Below are positions 10,541 to 22,526 of a stretch of DNA of 64,000 nt, in pieces. Where the stretch lies: positions 36,092,956 to 36,156,955 of the forward strand of contig NC_053392.1 of assembly GCF_905171765.1 (NCBI RefSeq), written 5' to 3'. The notes below the pieces were generated by a model. That model was not told the DNA's origin. It saw only the letters and a program-made list of their open reading frames with translations, and did no database searches. Source of the DNA: Bufo bufo (taxonomy: Eukaryota; Chordata; Amphibia; Anura; Bufonidae). Each line of letters begins with the position of its first letter. The stretch's first letter is position 1. The translations under genes were made by a program, and so were the position numbers.

Positions 10541-11060
10541 TTGTGTATCGTCCGTCCTCACCGGGTGAAGTGCAGGTGAGTATGCAACAGAGACACATTG
10601 TACCGGCCCACCTCTAAGCTAATATTATATTGTAGAAGAATTATAGATAGCACGCATGCGCAAAATAATGAGGGAAATGGGTCTTGAATATAAGTACTTG
10701 GGCATGCGCAAACTGGATCGCAGATCGGAGGAGGGGCATGATGACGCGCAAGCACAGGAAACACAATACCAGCTGACAAGCCATTAGACCAATCGGAGGT
10801 CCCTTGATGGAGCGCAATGTGATTGGATGGATCCCCGTAGATAGAAGTAAAAGCAGCACCCATTGGACAGCGGAGATATGATGCCCAGAGGGAGGTTTCA
10901 AAGGCCAGGTTCCACCCCTTTTCACAGTTCACTGCCCAAACCCGATGTTGCACTCTCATCCTCACTGGAAGATACCTAGCTGGCAGTATTTCTTCCAAAA
11001 GCGTTCCCTGCCTTATAATTTCACATGGCAGAGAACGTAGGCCGCTCCCTATAATTCTCA
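10541..11060. other. Unassigned, GC-rich stretch
   Basis: It contains GCATGCGCAA motifs (near 10652 and 10702) and an even GC composition that resembles PLE terminal repeats of frogs, but I could not match it to the pLTRs in this window. There is no convincing reading frame. Confidence 0.3.
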
Positions 11061-11440
11061 CTGTGTGTCAAGGTACACGTCATGGTGGACACCTGGAACA
11101 GTTGTTATGGTCAGGGAGAGTACATGTTCACAGCCCACTGGGTCAATTTTTTGGAGGCAGTGGAGAGGTAGCACCCCCGACAACAAGGCCAGGTCATTTT
11201 GACCCGGCCTGTCTTCCACAACAGGCACTTATCTGTCTCCTGAGCCTCCTCCTCCATAAACATGCTCCTGTCCCCAATAGCAGAAGGGCACAGCGTCGCT
11301 TTCCTTCCCCCTCCTTCCTATCACATGTCAAGTCAAGCGTTGACATACGATGTTGGAGCTGATTGGCCTGGGCGAGAGTAGCTACACAGGTGAGCAGTTG
11401 GCAAAGTAAATCGAGCAGAAATTTCCGCTGGCTGTCACCC
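11060..11440 (+). pseudogene. hAT transposase fragment (first catalytic block)
   Basis: The stretch reads VHVMVDTWNSCYGQGEYMFTAHWVN in shortened form: the blocks VDTWNSCYGQGEY and FTAHWVN correspond to TTDTWTSKHGQGRY and LTAHWVN of copies A and B. After a stop, LELIGLGESSYTGEQL (about 11352-11400) matches the segment that follows in related hAT proteins. It is closer to the minus-strand copy at 17.6-19.6 kb (LELIGLDESSHTGKQL) than to A or B. No intact frame. Confidence 0.75.
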
Positions 11441-12676
11441 CGCCAACTCCAACTGGGTAAGATAATCAGCGACGTTGCCGCCCTAAACCGGGAATAAATA
11501 AGGTATGCTCCCTGCTTGACACACATCATTAGTCTTACAACACTTTGTAAAAAAGTACACTGGCTTGCTCAAGGTGTTTGCAATGTCCAGGAGACTGTTC
11601 TCACATTTCAGCCATTCTGATGTGACGAGGAACGCTCTTCACGGTTTTCAGCGCTGCAAACCAAACAAGTTGCCCTCTGCCAGTGTCCAAAACATCATTC
11701 TTGTCAAAATAAACCAAGCCTGAAATTGGGGAGGATTGTCACACTCCTCTGGCTGAGACCAATAATTAGATCTGGCTTTTCTGACAGTGCCCCATCTTGC
11801 CACTGTTGCTGTCAGTCTGCCTGACATCTTGCCTACCATCCTGTTGCTTGCCTAACATCATGTTCAGTACGGCTGCTGCTACTGCTGCCTCCATCCTGCC
11901 ACTGCTGCTGCCTACCTACTAGGATCTTCCATAAAATTGATTCTGCCTCCATTTTGCTGCTACCTGCCTGCCTGCCCCCACCACCTCAGCTGCTACTCCT
12001 TACTGATAATCCCCTAATGCCACCACTTTTAATGCTACACATCTGCCACTACTGACACTACCACTACTACTATAACTCCTACTACTACCATCCATATACA
12101 ACTGATCTACTGCTTTGTATGTTCCATGTCATGCTGCTTCTGTTGCCGCTACTATTTCGACCACGTGTCTCTAATAGCCTAACCCTTCCACATCCACACT
12201 GCACTGCTATTGCTTCCAATTAATGGGGAAAATTTTATAGACTCATTCACAGTTACCACTTGTGCGTGTCGTAAGGGCAGCCATTCTGACCCCATCAAGG
12301 CATCATTTTTGGATGCTTAGTCCCCTAACAATCCACTTTTTTTTTATCCCATAACACCGTATGTGTTTAATCACCATCTGCCCCCGATAAGGGACCATTT
12401 TTGAAAGCTTTGGAATATGAAAAAGCATAACACATGTGCCGCTATTCATCATTAACATCGTCAAGCATGCATTTACTCATAGCTATATATGTCAGTGTCA
12501 CTCACACATGAGCTTGAGGGGAGCAAAAATTCATAAAAAAATGAATGAAAAGCGATAACATGCAATTGGAGCCAATCTGGTTCATCCCAAATCAATTTGG
12601 TTCAGAACCAAACTTTTTCAAAAATGTGGCAAATTATAACCAAAGCAAATCTCTACAGGCTCACTGAACTCTAGCA
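11441..12676 (+). other. Decayed hAT 3' part with trinucleotide-rich DNA
   Basis: Bases 11860-12180 are rich in CTGCTGCTACTGCTGCC-like and CACTACTACTA-like low-complexity DNA. The right edge (about 12560-12676) carries GAACCAAACTTTTTC and ends CACTGAACTCTAG, resembling a degraded hAT terminal repeat. I see no coding remnant in between. Confidence 0.4.
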
Positions 12677-12716
12677 CCAGGACACTTTAAGGTCAAATGC
12701 TCATTCTACATGGACA

Positions 12717-13538
12717 AGGGGGTCATTTACAAATAGATATACAACACTTTTGTGAGGTATATCTGGCGCAGACTCTGTTACACGCTATGTTGCGGAAGAA
12801 TCTGTGACTTCTTCCCCGCTCAAGCTAGGTAAAAAAAAAAGAGTGTGGCATGGGCAGGGAAGGGGACGGGCCAAAAGGCCCATCTCATTCATAATTTTCT
12901 AAATGTAAGACAGCAAGGATGTTTTAGAATAAGTGGTGGATGGTTGCTGCCGCCCTAGGATTGGAGACGGCGGGCTATTTAAACCCGCGACTTTAGGACA
13001 GCAGGGCTGACATCCATAACCAGGTGCTGCCATCATGCCCTGAAACATAATTAGGTGGAAAAATACCGTTTGTTGAGGTGAGGATGCTCCCTTATCTAGG
13101 CTAGGGCCACCACAGGGTCATATCTAGGGGCGAATAGGTGTTTTCGAACAACCCCGACACTGAATGGTGACCACGAGTCGACGGAAAGAGTTGATCCGTC
13201 TTTATCTGAACCCTGGTTGCCATATCAAGGGACCTGTCGCCGGACTATTTATATTAGTGCAGCCGTACACTGTATGTTCCTATTCCACAAAAAAAATTTT
13301 TGTTGTTTTTTTATTTATTTATATCTTGATCTATCTAAAGGCAATCTATTTTTAGATAACAGATTAAAAGTTACATTTTAACATTTATAATTGATCACTC
13401 CTTTAATATTAATAAGTGGGGGATAGCCAAAGTTATGTAGAGGTGCTGGCCTCTACATAACCTCTGCGTATCCACTACCAGCGCAGGGGCTTATTAAGAC
13501 CAGCGTCTAAGACACTGGTCTTAATAAATGTGCCCCTA
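12717..13538. mobile_element. MITE inserted in a LINE
   Basis: The ends are imperfect inverted repeats: AGGGGGTCATTTA at the left and the complement of AGGGGCACATTTATTAAG at the right. Flanks ATGGACAA and ATTGACTA agree at 6 of 8 positions, suggesting a degraded 8-bp target duplication. A hairpin-like inverted repeat with AAGACCAGCG/ACTGGTCTT arms lies at the right end (about 13472-13537). No coding sequence. Confidence 0.5.
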
Positions 13539-15310
13539 ATTGACTATCTTCTGCTCTGACCAGTGATCAGTGATTGCACTTGTTCAGACATGTGAGCAGT
13601 TTGAATTAGTGATGAGCGGCATAGGCAATATTAGCTTTCGCATTTAATATTCGCAATAAATTTGCGAATTCTAGAATTCATGATCTGCAGTCATTATTTT
13701 CGGCATTAATGATGCGCATATTTTGGCGCAATACATGCAACTTCACATTTTATCAGGTCTGAGTAGATATTACTGATTGGTGCACTAAGTATTGTTGTGA
13801 CATCACAGCACTATGTCTGTAGCCTGTATGTATGGACAGCAGAGAAACAGTAATCCCTATCACACTAAATAACACCCTGCACTGGGACCTATCACGATGT
13901 AACCTACACTGACTATCTCCCACTAACTATCTGTATTATATATATGAGCTAACTATCTAATGTAATTGGATAAGGAATAGGATCCAGATGAAAGCACAGA
14001 GCACAGCGATGTCACTGCTCTCTCTCTCAGAACTGCAAAAAAACTGCAGAAAATGGCTGCTGGGGAGTATCTTATATAGTAAGGGGGAGACAACTTTCCT
14101 ATTTGTTGCTAGGGATGTTGCTAAGCTCTGACAAAGATATTGAAGCCTTCTCATTGACCGACAAGCAAGAATGGAGGTTACTGATGAAAAAAAATCTAGA
14201 ATATTACGAATATATAGCACTATATTCTACACCTTCACGGATTCTCGAAGTTCCGATATTCGCGCTAAAAATTTGCAATTAGAATATTCGCGATCAACAC
14301 TAGTTTGGACAAGCTTCAGGTGAAAAGGTCAACTATGGGAAGTCCGAAGCTATGCTTTTCAGTGACTTGCACCTGTCTTACTCTTCAACTTTCCCATTTA
14401 CCATCAAACTGGACTTTACCAAGATTCTGGTTTGGGAAGGAAGATGCTGCCCTCAGGTCTTGAGAAGAACGCTTGGCCAAAGGGAACCAAAGGATTGCAC
14501 TATGGCACCTCAGATAGTTTACCATTGAGGGCAAAGCATTTGTTCTGAAAAAAGAAGTCCTACCTGTGCTCCAGTACTCCACACGCCCCTCTTGACACAA
14601 TTTCCAGGGCCATCACCAGGACAGTGTTTGGCTCGGTTAGGGGCTTCAAGTTGGACAGATTGGAGAAAGTTATTATGTACACTGCAGATTGCCTTTGTAT
14701 GACTGTGTTTGCCGAATTTGTGTAAGGCCATGTTCTAATTCTTCCTTCTACCCCTCTAGTAGGGTCTAGACTGAAACAAGTGTGCAGCTCTGTCCCTGAC
14801 AAATGGCATACTCCTTATTACCATGGAGACGCTCTCCACTTTGTCAAGGAACACCAACTGAAGGTGTGAAACCTGACTTGTGGGAGCCCAAGACAATCCA
14901 CAAGTTGATCAGAGCAAATAATTTGATGGAGTGTATTCCAGTTCTCTGACACTTCAGACACTGTATAAAATATTTTTTTCAGACAGGTTGACCAACAGAC
15001 ACAAGGGCTTGTCATGGATGACTATGCAAGGAGGGTCTGCCTATTAGGTCTTTCATGCACAACGGCAACCATTGCAAAACCTACTACTGCCTCAGGTGTC
15101 TATCCACACAGGAGACATCTTTGTACCTGTTTTAGGAGTGCAACGTTGCACAGGGTCTGTTGGATGGCTTTGAACATGAACTCAAAGACTCTGTGCCCTG
15201 AAACAGCTTAGTGCATAATTTAGTGTTGTGTGGACTATTTCTTGGGATTCATACCATCAGGGCAATCCGGGAGTCCTGGCGTCTGATGAACTGTTTTCAT
15301 CCCCTAGTGA
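13539..15310 (+). pseudogene. Tx1/L1-like LINE reverse transcriptase remnant, interrupted by a MITE
   Basis: Bases 13541-13606 read LTIFCSDQ, stop, SVIALVQTCEQF. The reading resumes at 14303 as FGQASGEKVNYGKSEAMLF, the usual RT region after the YxDD box in L1-group LINEs. It continues with VRFGKEDAALRSWEERLAKG, RIALWHLRQFTIEGKAF and VLKKEVLPVLQY, then decays through stops to about 15310. The 13607-14302 insertion splits the frame cleanly, and another MITE ends at 13538. No endonuclease domain or 3' tail is visible. It is a fossil. Confidence 0.75.
13607..14302. mobile_element. Non-autonomous hAT MITE (696 bp)
   Basis: The left end TAGTGATGAGCG and the right end CGATCAACACTA are related inverted ends, each followed internally by GAATATTCGC-like motifs. 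Flanks GTTTGAAT (13599-13606) and GTTTGGAC (14303-14310) match at 6 of 8 positions, an aged 8-bp hAT target duplication. Removing the element restores the LINE frame. No transposase is encoded. Confidence 0.75.
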
Positions 15311-15319
15311 CCAAGAAAT

Positions 15320-15689
15320 ATTTTTCTTTTTTTCATTGTCACATTCCAATAGCTATACCTGCTTGATTTTTCTGTCAATCAACTGTATAAGCTCTTGCTT
15401 TTTGCTGGTCACATTTTAGTTCTTAATAGCACCATTTTAGAGTACACATAACTCACTGATTAACTTTTATTAACTTTCCATAGGGAGGGAGAGTGGGGGG
15501 TGGGATAGCAATATGGCCATTGAGTTCATAGGTTATACATTTTGCAATGTTTATTTTTTGTCCAGGAATTGTGAGGACCATGAGGTGCTGTTTCAAAGAG
15601 AATTACATACAGATAACTATCTGAGGAACAATATATCCTGAAACATTTTACAATACTGTATAAGGAGGGGATCCCATCTGGGCTGTTTT
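15320..15689. other. Unassigned
   Basis: AT-rich DNA without a supported frame or a recognisable repeat; a short G-rich run lies near 15483-15502. Confidence 0.4.
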
Positions 15690-16490
15690 TTTTGCCACTT
15701 AGAATTGAGGAGAGCACATCAGCCAATTCTTTAACCCCTTCAGCCACCGTGACTGAGTTAACGTCTGGAGTGAGCTGCTGCAGACACCCTGGTGCAATGA
15801 CGGGGAATGGTGAATGCATCGAGTCCTATCATTTAACCCCTCAGATGTCGCATTCAACACCGATCCTGAAATCTGTGGAGTTAGGCAGAGGGATGTGGCT
15901 CCCTCTGCCTTCCGATTTGAGCCCATATGGTGAAATCGCAGGGCTCCGATTGTTTACCACAGCAGCCTGGATGCTTCTGAAGGTTTCCAGGTTAACATGG
16001 TAAGCTGCCTGCTAAGCTGTGCATGAAGCACAGCTCAGCAGGGAGTGTGTTAAAATCCCATTCACCCTAATAAAATCTCTATTAGGGTGACTGGGGTAAG
16101 GGATCAAAAGGTTCCAGGTTCTAGGCCCTTAAGGGGATTAAAATTTATTATAAAAAAACAAACATTAAAAGTTTAAACCACCCACTTTCCCAATCTTACA
16201 TATAAAGATATATAAACAATAAAAAAAATCAGGCATCACTGCGGCCAAAAATGTATGAACTAGTAAAATATTTTTTTTTAAATTCCTGTGATGTGAACCC
16301 CGAACTAAAAAAAATGAAAAACACACAGTTATCAATTTTTTTGTCACCTTTCCTTCCCAAAAAATGGAATGTCAGTAATCAAGAAGTTGTATGTAACAAA
16401 AATGGTACCAATAAAAACTACAGTTTGTCCTGCAAAAAAATAGCTCTCATACAGCTCTTAAATCACCATGCGGTCTCAAATAAACGGCAC
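15690..16490. repeat. Dispersed repeat, class unresolved
   Basis: It opens near TTTAACCCCTTCAGCCACCG and includes GCTGTGCATGAAGCACAGCTCAGCAGG and TTAGGGTGACTGGGG-type blocks, followed by an A-rich tract with CCACCCACTTTCCCAATC and GAACCCCGAAC. From memory this combination is frequent in frog genomes as a long interspersed repeat, but I cannot assign the class. No coding sequence. Confidence 0.4.
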
Positions 16491-16496
16491 ACTCCA

Positions 16497-17240
16497 AATA
16501 CTTAGATAAACCACAGAAACGAGTGCAAAACATACCAATAATGAATCATAAAATATAAAGTTTATTAATAACAAATGTTAAAAGTAATATTCACAGTACA
16601 TGATTGTGAATAGGTGGGGACAAACACACAGTTACACACCACTTCAAATACGGACTCTCCAACTATAACAAGATGCAACAGTAATAGCGACCTCAAAAGG
16701 TGTTAGTAACAAATCCCAATACAGGGTATGGCGGTCGAGTCTGAATAAAGTGCATATAAGTGTGAGGATGTGCCAAAAAGTGACCAATGCATATAAAGAG
16801 CAGCAAAGTGACAAACATGTATGCTCGCTAACTACTAATGCAACATGGATGGCAACATACCAATGTGGAGAGAGGTAGTAAGAGGGTGATGGCGCTCTTC
16901 GACGCACGTTTCGCGTGTGATCGCTTCCTCAGGAGGAGTAAAAGGTAAGGGGAAAATAGCATGTTTAAAAAGAAAGGCTTACCTATGGGTGAACAGAACC
17001 CTGAACATGTGATAACTCACAGATGTCCTCATCACCAGAGCGGCGCTTGACCTATCAGCATCTGCCATGTAATACTACTTCTGCCCTTCCCCTGAGGCCG
17101 GTGGAGGAGAGGGCGGTCACAACGTGATGACGTGGATCGCCCTCGCCACCATCGCATCCAAGCGGAGAATGGGCAGAAGCAGACCGGCGGGCAGAACAGT
17201 CATGCGCACTGGTGACGTCTATATTAAAGACAGCAATCAG
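16497..17240 (-). mobile_element. Penelope-like element pLTR, minus strand
   Basis: Read on the minus strand it shares blocks with the pLTR at 9262-9690 (GCCGGTCTGCTTCTG, TTGGATGCGATGG, GGCCTCAGGGGAAGG, CTCCTCCTGAGGAAGC). It then runs through an AT-rich tail with ATTAATAAACTTTATATTTT near 16560. No RT coding follows, so it is a solitary terminal repeat or a severely truncated copy. Confidence 0.7.
16895..16938 (-). ncRNA. Hammerhead-type ribozyme motif in PLE pLTR
   Basis: On the minus strand: CUCCUC, CUGAGGA, then A-GCG-AUCACA-CGC as stem II, GAAA, ACG-UG-CGU as a three-pair stem III, C, and GAAGAG, which pairs with CUCCUC at 5 of 6 positions. The block GAAACGUGCGUC resembles the very short stem III of known type I retroelement hammerheads. 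The extra A before stem II is unusual. Same length (44 nt) as the motif at 9553-9596. Confidence 0.65.
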
Positions 17241-17639
17241 GATCAGAAGTAAGGAGAGCAAAGTAAAATGTATTTAATAATAGGACTATATTATTATCCC
17301 GGCCGCACTGCAGGCTGTCAATCTAACCAGAGAGGGGACGGTTAGGGGGCGTGCTTACTTTGACTTCAAGCTGAACGGCAAGATAGCGCTAATGGCGCTT
17401 AAAACATCATTTTTTGAACCTATGGAGCATCAGACTAAAGGATCAAACGTATGATTATTAACACACTGGGGGCTACTATAAGGCAATGCTGGCTGTTTTA
17501 TATGCGTTTTTGAGGTGACAGGTTTCCTTCAAAAATACAACCTATCCTGAAAAAATCATCATGCTGATTACAACGACACCTTTCTATTGTCTGTATGCTG
17601 AACAGCTGCAGAGATATTTGTGTTGTTATTCATACCATA
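17241..17639. other. Unassigned
   Basis: A moderately GC-rich start (CCGGCCGCACTGCAGGCTG) grades into AT-rich DNA. I see no frame, terminal repeats or tandem structure. Confidence 0.4.
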
Positions 17640-19577
17640 TGAGGAAGATGAGATTGGATCCTTTGAGCACTGCTTTGTAACATCCCCTGTACTTTGCACA
17701 CTTCCCTTGATTACCAGGGCTAGACATCAGCTCTTCAAAGGGCTTCACAGGCGTATCGGGTGAGCTGCCGCTGCCTGATCTCAAATAAACACGTGCTCCA
17801 TGCTGAAGTGGTTGACCTTTTGCATGACAAAATAATTTGCGGCTTTTCACTGCTCGTACAGATGCTCAAGCATGTGCACTGCTGTATTCCAGCAAGTTGG
17901 CACGTTGTGGATTAAGCAGTGTAGCGGCATGCTGTTCTGTTGTTGCGTGTCCAGGATAGCGTTCTTTGTCCCAAAAGAAAGGCTTAAGTGCATGGACAGT
18001 CTCCTGGACTTTGCCAGCAACTTGCACAAGTCAGTGTACTTACTTAGAAAGTGTTGCAGTGTTGATTACGTGCGCCATGCAAGGATTATGTGTTCATGTT
18101 TGCCAAGGTTCAGGGCAGCAAGGATGTTGCACCCACCATCCACCTTTCCCAGTTGGAGTCAGTGGGGTGTTTGCTGCTTGATGTACTTTAGCAACTGCTT
18201 GCCGGTGTGGCTACTCTCATCCAGGCCGATCAGCTCCAACATTGCCTGCAACGCTTGACTTGACGCATGTGATAGGAAGGAAGGATAGTGCGAGCAACCC
18301 TGTGCCCTGCTGCTGTTGGGCATGGGCTAGTGTCCAAGGAGGAGGAGGTGGATAAGTGCCTGGTGTGGGAGCCAGGCGGTCACAATCATGGGGGATCCAA
18401 ATAATCTGACCTTGTTGTCAGGGTGCTGTCTCACCTCTGGCAGAAAAAAAAAACATTGACACAGTGGGCCACGAAAAACATGCTCAGTCCTTGCCCATAA
18501 GAGCTGCTCCAGGTGTTCACCATGTTATGAACCTTGCAGCACAGCGAGAATCACAGGGAGTGGTCCTCGCTGGCCGAAAAGAACTTAAGCTTACGCACCA
18601 TCAGACTGCTGGGTGTGTAGAGTTGTTTTCTGGCCACGCATCCGTTATCAATGGCTGACAATGGAGTGAAAGAGGAGTCTGAGCGGGAGAGGTGGAAAGA
18701 GATGTTGACGTTGTGAAAGACACTGTGGTACCTGTGGATGCAGCCTGGCTGGGATGGGGAGAAGGAGGGAACTCCTTTTGCAGTAGCTAGCTTCCACCTT
18801 TGCTTGCTCATGGGATGGGGTGATGCCGCTTCATGTGGTTCAATAGACCTGGATGCCTACATTTGCGCTTGCCTACCCCGCAAGTCTTATTTTGATCTTG
18901 TATAGCTTGCACGAGGCAATGCTTTTGTCTTCCAGCAGTGTGGAAAAAAATGATAGAAGGAGATATTTGCGCAAAGCTAGAGGCAGCTGAGCTCAGCTTT
19001 GAAGTGCCACGTTTTGGGCCTAACCCACTCACAGCATCAGTAACATCACCAGATCCGTAAGTAGACCTGGCCCAGGCTGTTCTTTGGGAGGTATGTGGCT
19101 TCTGGTCTTTATTGCTGCTACCATCACCCTCCTTCTCTGATGGCGCCTCCTCCTCAGCACCCTGATCTGGCTTCCAGATCCTGTCCAGCACACAATTGTC
19201 CTCACCCTCCCTGCCGCATCTATCAGACTGTTGGATATCACAGTGGATTTTTTGGGCCCCCTCCCCTGTTCTACATTTCATACGATTGCCTTTGTTACTG
19301 CCCCCAAATGCAATATCAAAGCTACAGGTGCCACTATTGTCACCACCACAGAGATACTCTCTTGGCTATCTGAAGTAGGCAGTGATGAGGTTTTCTTGCG
19401 AATTCTTAGGAAAAAGGAAGGTGTCCCACTAGGAAGGGGCAGTGAAAACTGGGAGGACTCCACTGAACACCTTCTCTGTGACTGGAAGGAGGAGGAGCAG
19501 GAGGAACACTGTGACCTCTGGCAGACTCTGAACTCAACTCCTTGTCGAACCTGAAAATATTCGGGTTCATCTGCCAC
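17640..19577 (-). pseudogene. hAT transposase remnant (divergent family)
   Basis: On the minus strand, from 19577 downward: a low-complexity N-terminus (19577-19278); an acidic and Ser-rich linker; a C2H2-like finger (TCGVGKRKCRHPGLLNHMKR, about 18880-18820) consistent with a BED finger; LELIGLDESSHTGKQLL (about 18240-18190); and the late-core block MPLHCLIHNVPTCWNTAVHM (about 17935-17880), followed by LYEQ. Frames change several times and the two catalytic Asp blocks are not clear. The fragment at 11.06-11.44 kb is the nearest relative in this window. Confidence 0.65.
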
Positions 19578-19599
19578 CCAAAAAATAGCAAAGTTCAGA

Positions 19600-20226
19600 C
19601 CTAACCTGGTTCAGTATGCACTGGTTTGTTCTTCATATATTCAACAAGCAGGTGAGAATAATATATAGTTAAAAGCAATTTTGTGAGACTTGCAGAGAGA
19701 CTGCAGAGAAAATCAGGGAAAAGTTTTGTGATCAGTGCAGTGCAGTGACCAGGCCGCAGGGGTGTGTGTGTGTGTGAGTGAGTAGAAAGGTAACAGAAAA
19801 AAAGAAAGGAGGTTAGGAAGACCTTGATACAAGGAAAATCCCACTTGTAAGGCGCCAACGGTGATGGGACTAGGAATTACTGGAATATTAATTCTTAAAA
19901 AAAATAAAAAAATAAAAATAAAAAAAAAGTGTGTTTAAATGTTAAGGACAGCAGTGATAGGGGAGGCTGCACGAAAAAATATAGTGTTAACACAAGGTTA
20001 AACACTTAGGTAGCGGAAGATATAATTATGTGTAAGATTTGGTCTATAGTGTTGATGACCTTCAGAACTTCTAGATACACATAAACAGCGCCAAATCCCC
20101 ACAAACATAAAATTACGTACAGAAGCGCAATGAGATATAACGATATCCCTAAAGGGCAAGTAAATAGCCGTAAATGATGACTTACTTTGGTGGGGGGCTG
20201 TCAAACAGGTATAAATGCACCTGCGA
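19600..20226. other. Unassigned, with hAT-like edge and short (TG)n
   Basis: Near 19555-19610 ATTCGGGTTCATC and GTTCAGACCTAACCTGGTTCAG resemble degraded hAT terminal motifs, probably the 5' end of the preceding copy. A (TG) run lies at about 19764-19778 and an A-rich tract at 19895-19930. No coding sequence. Confidence 0.4.
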
Positions 20227-20274
20227 CAGTGACCCCCCAAGCAAGTTCACCAGAACTTGCTTGGGGGGTCACTG
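20227..20274. repeat. Perfect 22-bp-arm hairpin
   Basis: The left arm is 20227-20248, the loop ACCA is 20249-20252 and the right arm is 20253-20274. The arms are exact complements and GC-rich, with a run of six C pairing with six G. It has no T tail and no gene nearby, so a bacterial-type terminator is irrelevant; it looks like an inverted-duplication scar. Confidence 0.95.
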
Positions 20275-21112
20275 TGTGAGTGAGTGGCAGATGAGGGTAG
20301 TAGTTATGGTGCTCACAGTTCTGGCACTTCCTGGGCTGGCATGCAGTGATGGGTAGGGTGCATCTTTTCTTCCCTTCTGGGATTCTCCTGCCTGCTGACA
20401 GTTGAGTTGCCCTTGATGTTGAGGGTTTTATTGTGCAAGGTAGGGTCCTGTTTGTTTTGAGGTCAACACTTTACAGTGTAAAAGTAGTGCAGGAAGCAAT
20501 GATGAGGAAATTATACAGCAAAACAGATCATGACAGTTTTTATCATGTAATGGACCAGCAGTTGTTGACAAAATTCAATTTCCATAGATGTTAGCATTTT
20601 CACAGCTGCACAAGTAGTTATAGGCCAAAATATCTGTTTAGAGCAATCTTCCTTACTCTGCGTTCACTAGCTGACTTACCGTATAAATAAGCATCCAGAC
20701 ATGAGGTATATATTTTAGACAATACAATGCAACCAGAAGGCGGTCTCCTCAACTGCAGGCAACCCCTTCTACATCTTCTTTTTAAACAAATTGTGGTACT
20801 GATATTACATGTCCACATAATCTACCTTGGCATATGTAGATTCTCACAGTGAGCCAAACTGTTATTTGGTATGCTCAGGCACAGGAAGCAACTTCTGAAT
20901 ATGGATGTCATAGTGTCAATAAGATCTTTTAAACAGGTTATCTTTACTGGGCTTTCTCTACACCTTCTGCTCTACATATCTTCTGCTTCAGTAGATGTTC
21001 TTGACCATCTCTGGATGGATCCGGGTCCAGGCTGGCACAAGAGTCAGCAACATGCGTTTCTCTTTCTGCTGAGCCTAAGCTCAGACTGACCTGAACTATG
21101 ACCTGGCTCAAA
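20275..21112. other. Unassigned
   Basis: No supported gene, repeat boundary or terminal repeat. Frames present are short and without recognisable composition. Confidence 0.4.
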
Positions 21113-21156
21113 AAGATGTCTCTCTCTCTTTCTCTCTCTCTCTATATATATATAGT

Positions 21157-21222
<66 letters not shown>

Positions 21223-21243
21223 CAGAGCTCAGAGAGAGAGAGG
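21113..21243. repeat. Compound (CT)n(TA)n(GA)n microsatellite palindrome
   Basis: A CT-rich run (21118-21143), a TA-rich centre with a short TTTTATT break (21144-21210) and a GA-rich run (21211-21241) make a self-complementary tract able to fold into a cruciform. Confidence 0.92.
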
Positions 21244-22526
21244 GGGGAGGACAGTAGTCCAATCTAGTGGTGGTGATGGATATGGCCTATCAGTCCCAGG
21301 TGCAAATACAGCAAATATAAGCATATACGGGCAATATACAGATTTAAGGAAAACACAACTCTTTTGTTTGAAGTGCACTGAAACTCTGGAGCAGGACCCT
21401 GCATAAGGGTTTTGCTATCACTCAATATAGAATGTGAGGGGAGTAAGGAACAAGACAAGGGTGTGGTGTCAACAGACTGTACACTCTCCTGTGTAAAAAT
21501 TGAAAGGGTATTCCCTTCTCAAACTTTTATGGAATATCTACCGAATATGCCATAAAAGTCTCAGATGTGCATACCACATCTGGGACCCACATTTACGTTA
21601 AGTACGAGGTCCTGTTTGCTGGCTGAAGTTTATGTACAGTTTCCATTCACTTCTGTAGGAGTTCCTAGGACAGCCAAGCAACTGTACTCTGGAGGTATAG
21701 GTCGCAGAGGTGAGCCATGCATCTATTGGACTTTCATGGCACATGCTGTAGATATGTCATAAAAGACCAAGATAGGAGAAACCATTTAAGTTAAAGCAAA
21801 AAAAAAACTAGAAAAAAAAATTTGTTGTAATTGGAAGATTAGTCAAGGCAAAAACTAGACATCAACTACAGAATTTCTTGTGGGCTTTGGTCGTTTTACT
21901 GTAGCCCAATAATATCAATGGTGTGGGCATTGCGATTGAAGATCATGTATTTCAGGACAGTATGAAACAAAGCAGTTAGTTTGACCAATACCATCCAGGG
22001 CTCCTTAAACGTCTCCATATTTACAAGTCATCTTTTGTTGCCCACTTCGAAGGTAATCCCAAATGTTAAAAGCCATCTATCTGGAATGTTCTGGTTTCTT
22101 AGCACATCTAAGTGCTTGATCATTCTTCTTTTGTGATGCCAGACAGGTCATGGTAAATGCAAACTGTATGTGAGTACCTTCCAATATAAGCTGGTCCCTC
22201 TCGATTTTTTTAAGAATATCATCCCATACTATGGCACAAAAGTCTACTATTGATGTTCCTAGGGGAGTATAAGGGCTTCAGCTTAGCTCTTAGAGCTCTA
22301 TTTGCCTAAGCTATGGCATAATCATTCTTTCAAATGTGAAACAAATACACATTTCACAGTTGCTAAAAACAGCAATATCACATTTTCCCCGCTATCTAAA
22401 TAATATGTCTGATGCAACGCCATTGCTCCAGTATTATTAAAGCTCCTTCTAGCACCCAGCCCATCCCTCCTAGCATTGATTGACAGGACTAGACAGTGGC
22501 CATGTAATCTTGCCTGCCAATCAAAA
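21244..22526. other. Unassigned
   Basis: More than 1.2 kb without a convincing frame or repeat structure. Confidence 0.4.

Noticed and set aside
20227..20274. Transcription terminator
   Set aside because: Intrinsic hairpin terminators do not apply in a vertebrate nuclear genome and there is no T tail.
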